Program-made: the position numbers and the translations under genes | Origin: Spartobacteria bacterium UBA6821 | Lineage (GTDB): Bacteria > Verrucomicrobiota > Verrucomicrobiia > Chthoniobacterales > UBA6821 | Reading direction: 5' to 3' | NCBI GenBank assembly: GCA_002452515.1 | Contig: DKEN01000009.1 | Coordinates: 2,431 to 8,389, forward strand | Length of the DNA: 5,959 nt | Notes under the pieces: generated by a model | Databases searched by the model: none | Told to the model about the DNA's origin: nothing | Seen by the model: the letters and a program-made list of their open reading frames with translations, nothing else | Part shown: piece by piece, positions 5,385 to 5,959 of the stretch | How positions within the stretch are numbered: position 1 is the first letter of the stretch | Layout: every line of letters starts with the position of its first letter

Positions 5385-5792
5385 AGTTTCAGATGTTTTC
5401 TTATGATATAGATACGCAATATAAGTGATTATAGGAATTTCAGCTATTGAGACTAGTGTTGATAAGTGTAACGGAATTAAAATTTTCGTATCGCGCCATA
5501 ATCTATAGATTATGATAAACATAAAAATCCGCATTAATCCAATTTTTATTACTTGAATTAGGATAATTGCAAACACTATTTTGCTTCTTGAGTTTGCTCG
5601 TTGTAGCAATAAATATATCAGATAAAGATTCGCTGATAAAAAAACAAAATCAATGAACAGGGATATGTATAATATAGTATTTTTCTGTAATGAAGTTGCG
5701 TGTGAAAGATCTCCGTGGAGACTTTGAATGTTGCACCATAGTAGATGAATACAAAGTGCTAAAAGAATCCATCTAAGTGTGTTTTTGCTCAT
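5379..5792 (-). CDS. Four-helix integral membrane protein of unknown function
   Basis: A 137-residue, strongly hydrophobic protein that I do not recognise. Four membrane segments are visible at about 7-22 (RWILLALCIHLLWC), 38-63 (NTILYISLFIDFVFLSANLY onward), 71-97 (KIVFAIILIQVIKIGLMRIF onward) and 105-128 (LIPLHLSTLVSIAEIPIITY onward), separated by short basic loops (QRANSRSK, YRLWRDTK) and ending in a basic-then-acidic tail. The alternation of charges suggests both termini in the cytoplasm. The start ATG is 12 nt after the R' box of site F, and the AGGA at the end of that box could serve as a weak ribosome binding site. The stop codon lies in the R'' box of site C. The gene is much richer in A and T than the rest of the window, which points to a separate origin. 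It could be a transporter subunit, an immunity protein or a sensor, and nothing here decides. Confidence 0.85.
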   Translation of the reverse strand: MSKNTLRWILLALCIHLLWCNIQSLHGDLSHATSLQKNTILYISLFIDFVFLSANLYLIYLLLQRANSRSKIVFAIILIQVIKIGLMRIFMFIIIYRLWRDTKILIPLHLSTLVSIAEIPIITYIAYLYHKKTSETA

Positions 5793-5803
5793 GATTGAGT
5801 TTT

Positions 5804-5905
5804 TCCTAACGCCTCCAAGCTCAGCGACGGCTCATGGCGCGGTGGACGTGGAGTACAGAGAAACACCGACTGCCATGAGCCGTTCGCTGGAGCGCATTGT
5901 TAGGC
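5804..5905 (-). repeat. attC site F, after the upstream cassette
   Basis: The most canonical site in the window, 102 bp. On the minus strand it begins with R'' GCCTAAC (5899-5905) and ends with R' GTTAGGA (5804-5810). Its arms form a long, nearly perfect stem: CAGCGA-CGGCTCATGGC (5822-5838) pairs with the segment at 5872-5889, with one unpaired base, the type of extrahelical base by which integron integrases recognise the folded strand. The loop is about 33 nt. Its body is unrelated to A-E, so this cassette comes from a different attC lineage. Confidence 0.93.
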
Positions 5906-5959
5906 GTCGGATAGACATTCGATCAGGCTCATTTTAGGAGATTCTCAGTTCGGTCGAGA
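5906..5959 (-). other. Tail of an upstream cassette, gene end unresolved
   Basis: These 54 bases precede site F in the direction of transcription, so they should hold the end of another cassette gene. All three minus-strand frames have stops here. One frame would end a protein in LDRTENLLK with its TGA at 5929-5931, about 24 bp before the R'' box. The other two stop earlier. Too little is visible to choose among them. Confidence 0.35.

Larger units (their letters stand above)
1938..5959 (-). mobile_element. Integron gene cassette array (six complete cassettes, seven attC-like sites)
   Basis: Short minus-strand genes alternate with imperfect inverted repeats of 85-102 bp whose ends match the attC core boxes. 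Taking the cut after the first base of each R' box, the cassettes are about 5301-5809, 3981-5300, 3447-3980, 3030-3446, 2672-3029 and 1944-2671. Several genes end inside or within a few bases of the R'' box, and start 12-40 nt after the preceding R' box, as is typical of compact cassettes. Neighbouring cassettes differ visibly in base composition: the membrane-protein cassette is very AT-rich, while the ureohydrolase and cupin cassettes are more balanced. This suggests mixed origins. The array continues past the right edge. No integrase gene is present here, so the region is either the interior or distal part of an integron or an integrase-less attC cluster. Confidence 0.88.

Noticed and set aside
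1938..5905. CRISPR array
   Set aside because: The repeats are long, imperfect, self-complementary and separated by whole genes of different lengths, so they do not have the short-repeat and spacer layout of CRISPR.

Overview
The window is most likely a stretch of a chromosomal (sedentary) integron cassette array from an environmental Gram-negative bacterium. Every convincing gene is on the minus strand, so transcription runs from right to left. The host phylum cannot be fixed from this sequence. Secreted GH43 and Sec-exported orphan proteins, plus a hydroxynitrile-lyase-type cupin, would suit a soil or freshwater lineage such as Acidobacteriota, Verrucomicrobiota or Planctomycetota, but this is a weak inference.

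Layout, in the direction of transcription. From the right edge to 5906 is the tail of an upstream cassette. Then follow seven attC-like recombination sites: F 5804-5905, C 5295-5384, B 3975-4064, G 3441-3525, A 3024-3113, D 2666-2755 and E 1938-2023. They enclose six complete cassettes: (1) a four-helix membrane protein of unknown function, 5379-5792; (2) an arginase/agmatinase-family ureohydrolase, 4167-5171; (3) a secreted orphan protein, 3513-3959; (4) a YCII-like protein, 3121-3411; (5) a DUF2007-like protein, 2750-2989; (6) a two-gene cassette with a hydroxynitrile-lyase-type cupin, 2252-2650, overlapped by a DUF5808-like membrane protein, 2032-2274. Four of the sites (A, B, C, D) are exactly 90 bp. 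Read on the minus strand each site runs from an R''-type box (GCCTAAC-like) to an R'-type box (GTTAGAC-like), the polarity expected when the attC site follows its gene.

Left of site E the character changes. A large secreted GH43 glycosidase (274-1926) starts 12 nt past E, and then the 5' part of a small monooxygenase-like gene runs off the left edge. No attC site is visible after the GH43 gene, so E may be the end of the array, with ordinary chromosome beyond it.

No integron integrase, attI site or cassette promoter is visible. By polarity the integrase would lie beyond the right edge, or the array is an integrase-less attC cluster. The cassette genes do not form a pathway. They look like an unrelated collection of small enzymes and orphan proteins, as is usual for such arrays.
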